A stretch of DNA of 64,000 nucleotides from Takifugu bimaculatus. Its lineage: Eukaryota > Chordata > Actinopteri > Tetraodontiformes > Tetraodontidae. The stretch spans positions 856,001 through 920,000 of the forward strand of contig CP034995.1 in assembly GCA_004026145.2 (NCBI GenBank), in the 5' to 3' direction. The translations under genes were made by a program, and so were the position numbers. This document shows positions 58,920 through 64,000 of this stretch, in pieces. Below the pieces are notes generated by a model that worked only from the letters and a program-made list of their open reading frames with translations, was not told the origin of the DNA and ran no database searches. How positions within the stretch are numbered: the first letter of the stretch is position 1; every line of letters starts with the position of its first letter.

Positions 58920-59787
58920 AAGGCCTGCAGCGTCTCTGTCTACTTTTCCTCCAATGTGGGAGTCAGACACTGATAAGGAGGGATTGTCTTGCACAATCTG
59001 AATTAGGAAATTACACAGTTTACCCATGGAGGACTCAGATACCCCCCCCCCGCCCTCCACCCCTCACCTGTCGGTGGACTGTGAGGTTTTATTGGTGTTT
59101 AGGATAATTGCTGACTCAGTAAATCCTCTGCTCACCACTGTTGATGTATCAGAAATGAAGCTCTTTATCCAGATGATGGGACAAGCAAGAGTTTATTTCA
59201 GTCCCTCTATTGTTACAGGACTTAAACATTAGTATCGTAGACGGGTGTGTGTTAAGGCTGGAGGTGACGCCCGTTTGGGATCTGTCTCATGCTTTAATGT
59301 TTATTATTTAGAGCTTCAATAATATCAGTCATAAATTATAGCAACCATTGTATCCGAGCTGTATTTAGTAGCTTCTGGAAACACTTAGTTGTTTTTGTGC
59401 TGCTTGTTGTCTGATTTATAAAGATGGTTCCTTAATATCTTTTATTTATTTTCATTTCCTTGATAGCCTCTCTGCTGCCAGACGGAGTCTATTATGGAAT
59501 CCAAACGTGGCAAAAATCATCCCGCTGTGATAAATCGCCGAAATTATTCTGATGTTTTTCAACCGTCCTCGCCTTCGCCCTCCTCTCCTCCTCCATCACT
59601 TTGTAATCCAAACTCACCCCTCATAGGGCATTCCTCCCCCCATCCTCCACCCCTGCATCCTCCCTCTCCATCATTCCTGACCACCTGCACTGCTCCTCCT
59701 CATCCAAACCTCCCTCCTGAACTCTCCCCACCTCCAGGTCTCCCCTCCGGTCCCCTCCACTTTCCTTGCCGTCTGGCCCAGCCTCAT

Positions 59788-59789
<2 letters not shown>

Positions 59790-59876
<87 letters not shown>
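59790..59876. repeat. (CA)n microsatellite, 87 bp
   Basis: Longest pure dinucleotide run in the window. Confidence 0.98.
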
Positions 59877-59877
<1 letters not shown>

Positions 59878-59990
59878 TCCTGATCTACATAACACACACA
59901 CAGCCCTGTTTTGTAATTATAAATGAATTTCACGGTATGAAGCTTTTAATGCAAATAGTATTGTGTGTGTGTGTTTCTCCGTCTCTGGGC

Positions 59991-60215
59991 AACCCCCCCC
60001 CCCCCCCACACACACACACACACACATACTTGTACCCCTATCTTTCCCAAACCCCGACCCTCACCCTTGCACCTTAACCAAAACCATAACCTTAAAACCA
60101 GGCTTTAACCTTCAAACTGACCTTTGAGGAATTGTGAGGACCAGCCTCTTTTTTCCAAAAATGTCCTCGTTTTGCAGGTGAGACGCGTATTCAGGTTCTC
60201 ACTATGTAGCCTGTG
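59991..60215. repeat. Teleost microsatellite-associated dispersed repeat
   Basis: A poly-C run and CA run are followed by CTTGTACCCCTATCTTTC, then CCCTCACCCTTGCACC, ACCAAAACCATAACC and TTAAAACCAGGCTTTAACC blocks, then GTGAGGACCAGCC and AATGTCCTCG. I recognise this pattern as a common dispersed fish repeat in which TAACC-rich and GAGGACC blocks flank CA microsatellites. Boundaries are approximate. Confidence 0.6.
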
Positions 60216-60709
60216 AAGAAAACACACGCCCGCACACAGTTGGAGTGGCAGGTTCTCTCTAATGACGTCCTCAGAGTATAATTAGTCTGGCCAATTAACA
60301 GCAGTAACGATGCTTGCATTCATTATGTCAAATTACATCGTGCTGTAGTGTCAACTCAGCTGTGCTCACCTGCCGTGGCTGTCCGCGTCGGTACGATTGT
60401 ACTTCTGATAGTTGACTCAATCCTATTATGCCGATGAACAATGTCCTATCGGATTTTTCTGTCCACACAGAGGCGTGTGTATGCATTCAATTAGCACGCA
60501 CGCTGCAGATCTGTTATTGTCTGCTTGTTGTCGTGGCGACGCTCTAGGGCCCTGGTATAAGGCCGGGTAAACGGTTTAGATCAGTGAATGGCATCATTAA
60601 ATAATTGACAATGACCGTTTTTCCCCCCAACGTGTTATTAAATGCTATATATTCTGTGAGTCAGGTGGGATGGTGGCAGCTGTGATCTGTGTGGAGTCAA
60701 GATTTCTGC

Positions 60710-60731
60710 ACACACACACACACACACACAC
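60710..60731. repeat. (CA)n microsatellite
   Basis: CA dinucleotide run. Confidence 0.93.
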
Positions 60732-61756
60732 TCGTAATGGATTGGATTGGAGGTGGATTCATCTTAATTAGCATGGTGAAGGTAAACTAACCTGCTGGGA
60801 AGACCCACACAAACAGAATTTTGATGACTTTTTCCCAAGCCGAGTCATACATGACCATCTAAACACGCAACTAAATTGGCTGTTTGCCCTCAAGAGAAGG
60901 TCTTTGGGGATGAGGGGAGAGGTAGGAGAAGGAGCATTATCATAATAATCTAATTTAATAATAAAAGATTAAAATATCAAGTGGCCACAATCATTTAAAT
61001 ATTTGTAATACATTCAAGAAATCTAAGTAAGTTTTGAGATATCTTTTTAACTTTATTTTGTTCCCCATGTTGAACAAAACAAGATTTGCAAAGCTCATTT
61101 TTTAAAGGCTCTATATAAATAAGTTATAATGAGCAGTATTAATATTGTTATTGCAGAGGTGAGGCAGGTTCCCAAACCTTTCCCTATTTTTAAATTGAAT
61201 TCATTTGCACCCTAAAAAAAAGATTCAAGATTCAAACTACACAGAGAATTCCAGAGTTTCCAAACGAGACCCGAGGGTTGACGTAAACCTCAGCCCTGGA
61301 CCAGTTCTCTCAGTTGTCTTGGAGATGTTTCTACACCTTGACTGAAGTCCACCTGATGATGTGGAGACACGTCGGCCTTTCTAGAAGGTCTCACAGCTGA
61401 TGAAGTAAAAAACAAACTCTTGAGGTCTCCAGATCTATGGAAGGATTCCGAAACAGCACTGCAGCACTGGAGATGTCCAAGGCTGCAGTAGGAGAAGTTC
61501 AGAACCGGCAGGACCCAACGACCGAACTGACCAACCCGGGAAATCAGGCAACTGTGTCAAGACTGACTCAAACGTAGTCAAACAGAAGACAGGGACCTGA
61601 GCAGTCCTCTGATGGGCAATTAGCCCGTGAAGTGACACAGACGTGCACACAAAGCTCCTAATAAATACACACACTATCACACAAGACTTGCTCTCTTGAT
61701 AGGCAATTAACTTACTTCAGACACCTAATCAGCAATGGCTAAAAATCTCCCTCTAA

Positions 61757-61824
61757 TCACACACACACACACGACCCCCCACCCCCACCCCTCACCCCAA
61801 CACACACACACACACACACACACA
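61757..61824. repeat. (CA)n / C-rich compound microsatellite
   Basis: Two CA runs separated by a CCCCCCACCCCCACCCC block. Confidence 0.92.
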
Positions 61825-64000
61825 AATGCAGCTCTGCATATGCACTGTTCATTGAAGCATTGATATGCAGCGTGAGCGGGAGAATCTGTTCTTCTGCTAG
61901 CGCCTTTAGCGCGGCTACATCCAAAATGCCCGCACACAACTCGGCCACACGCGCACGCCTGAACTCACCGGAGGGATCGGGGCGGGGGGGGGCAGATGAT
62001 TCGTCAGGAGTCCTGCTGAGTTAAGTAATCACACTCGGGTGTTTAATTACTAACGAGAACCTGATGATGCTCTTTAATTAACACGGCACTAATGGAAGAG
62101 TGCTGGCAAATCACAGCTCTCGGCCCTGAATGTTGTTGGAATCATTAGAAAGCAAAGGATTGTGGGTGAGGAGCCCCAAGCTGTAGGAGGATGGCGGCAG
62201 GACGATTTTCTCGTTACACCATCGAAGAAACTTAACATGTGATATAAAAGAAGGTGTGTGTAAAAGAAATGTGCTGCACATCAGCTTGAATATCAGTCCT
62301 GTAACTATTTTCCAGTCATATTATTGTTCTTCTGTGTTTTTGAGTCATGCTTTTCTCTCTGAACCATAAGTATTTTGGTCTCTACTACACAGCATTTTCT
62401 CCCCTATAAATTGGAATCCTTATTGTTTCTCAGCTGCTCTTTTATCGTCAATGTTCCCAAACAAATCCCTCCTGTACCTCCGCTGGATAAAGCCCTAACG
62501 GGATTTGTTCGTTGGCTGGTGTCTGTTACAGAAGCACAGGAACTTGAGCGAAGTTTTATAGTTTTGGGGAGCCAAGGATGGATCGGAAGGCATCAACGCG
62601 GAGGGAAGGATTAGTGTTGTGTTAACGAGACGCACCGTACAAACCGACGAAATGCAACTAAGCTGAGCGTAATCAAACCGATTTAGTTCCTGGCTCCCAT
62701 TTAGAGGGATTAACAGACAATGTTATTGTAATCACAATTGTTCTACCAGTCAGGCTGTTGAAGCCGCTCTTCTCTCGTTCAGCAGCTATTTTTCTTGTCC
62801 TTATTTTGTTAGATTTATTTAAACTAAATGCACAAGTGAGCAAATATTGTCATGACTTTGGGTGAAGGATGCAGGTAAAGACTTTGATTTCTTCCTCCCT
62901 CCTTTTATTTCCTCCAGAAAGCTGCCATCTGTTTATAGGCTCGCTGTATTAAAAAAGGACAAAGGGTTAAAACAGAAGAGGGATTTCAGAAGATAATTAA
63001 AGAGGAACGGCCAGCCAAACTGTTGAAGGAGGCACGGAGGAGGGATTGGGAGCAGGGAGAATATGGAAGCTACCTTTGTTGTGTCTCAAACCAGTGGATC
63101 AGCTCAACTGCCTCTCGGAGTTCCATGAATATGCATTCATGCAGGTTATTCATCCATGACCATTGTTACACTTCAGATTATATCCCATCAGAGAAACACT
63201 GAAGAAAGACCAAATCAAAATGTATCGAAAAACAAAAACTGGAGCTGTTCATTCATGTCTTTGCAAGTTCTTTTGTGGCATTTGAGGAATCTTCAAAGTC
63301 GAAATCTTCAATTGCGGCTAAAATAATACCATCTTTTGAGGAAGGTCTAATTAACATCAATTTGAATAATCAGATTATTCTATATTTGTAAAATATGCTC
63401 CAATTCATTCTGTGGAAGTCTTTTATTATCCCGCTCAAATAGACAAAAGGTAATTTGAGAACATCGTTTGATGTCGGCATCGTTGCATACGACAACAGGT
63501 TATATATAGTGACAAAACGCAACTAGAAATTACTATATTTTCCTTTTTAAAGTTAGCATTGCATCGCAGGCTGCCTAAAAGATTCTTTCAATCTGGACTG
63601 ATATATTTGCAATTTTAATCCTATTTTGTCAATTTACTGAGGCTGTTATAGGCTGAAATTGTTTCCTCTTGATGCTTTTAGAGGAAGTAGTGCAAAAGAA
63701 ACTCTTTAGCTAGCAGCTAATTAGCCCTCAATTTTGGCATCAACCACCTTTTTAGAATGGAAACATGGAGTTTAACCACCGGAGCCTTTTATAGAAGAAT
63801 TTGTTAACACTATCTTATAACCTATAATATACAGTATAACTTGTAGAAGAAACATTAAGACAAACACGGTGAAGAACCTGTAAGGTGTTTTCATACTCAT
63901 CATTTCCTGTTGCTAAGTGCTGGAAAGGCACAGGTTCTCAGTATGAGCTTAAATACCACAGACAGCTCACGGTGAACTGAACTGGGAAAGCTGGCGTTCC

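Larger units (their letters stand above)
51761..64000. other. Gene-poor region, no supported gene
   Basis: About 12 kb in which I cannot support a coding gene. It is AT-rich with many TAATTA/ATTA motifs in non-repetitive stretches (for example 60240-60345 and 61980-62170), and it has a GC-richer, promoter-like block at 54120-54260. The remaining reading frames are short or run through microsatellites. In human, MICALL2 neighbours the homeobox gene UNCX across a gene-poor interval, so this may be the equivalent regulatory landscape (inference). Confidence 0.5.

Noticed and set aside
59494..59883. 129-residue plus-strand reading frame (Pro/Ser-rich, then His-Thr repeats)
   Set aside because: Much of it is C-rich simple sequence running into the 87-bp CA microsatellite. 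The upstream acceptor would put a stop in frame. No recognisable domain.
61725..61948. Minus-strand reading frames near the CA/C-rich repeat
   Set aside because: Their ends are translated microsatellite (Cys-Val repeats). The unique part has no splice support and no known similarity.
1..64000. CRISPR arrays, bacterial operons, integrated viruses, intact transposons
   Set aside because: No spaced direct repeats other than microsatellites, no ribosome-binding-site gene packing, and no reverse transcriptase, transposase or integrase motifs were seen in the reading frames.

Overview
The window is vertebrate nuclear DNA, almost certainly from a ray-finned (teleost) fish. Genes are split into many short GT-AG exons, several introns are under 100 bp, long (CA)n/(GT)n microsatellites are frequent, and the protein-level matches are to vertebrate genes. 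No bacterial, viral or transposon coding gene was recognised.

Layout, left to right. On the minus strand: the first coding exon of axin1 (943-256, rest of the gene off the left edge), with candidate upstream non-coding exons; a possible small unidentified gene (about 6176-3484); thumpd1 (11845-10316); and bfar (first exon ~16.5 kb, stop at 13109). On the plus strand: three C2H2 zinc-finger genes (17462-21557, 23769-25018, 26383-27524), lysosomal acid alpha-glucosidase gaa (29284-34827, 20 coding exons), a CEP164-like coiled-coil gene (36352-40837, 17 coding exons) and micall2 (42770-50523, 16 coding exons). A tRNA-Arg(ACG) gene lies antisense inside a micall2 intron. From about 51.8 kb to the end no gene could be supported. 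This stretch is AT-rich, microsatellite-bearing and gene-poor, and may be regulatory DNA.

The genes serve unrelated cellular jobs: Wnt scaffold, tRNA acetylation adaptor, ER ubiquitin ligase, transcription factors, lysosomal glycogen hydrolase, centriole-type coiled coil, and Rab effector. This is ordinary chromosomal synteny, not an operon or a defence island. Exon phases and total lengths were checked by hand. thumpd1, bfar, zinc-finger genes 2 and 3 and micall2 give uninterrupted frames.

The most useful oddities are: (i) about eight places in zinc-finger gene 1, gaa and the CEP164-like gene where an exon carries one surplus base, pointing to assembly errors or real lesions; (ii) an array of consecutive phase-1 exons encoding similar basic, AT-hook-like modules in zinc-finger gene 1; (iii) a gaa with a type II membrane anchor and a cytosolic tail carrying lysosomal sorting motifs; (iv) a micall2 with only half a LIM domain; (v) a CEP164-like gene with no visible WW domain; and (vi) an unidentified two-exon gene model with two alternative last exons.
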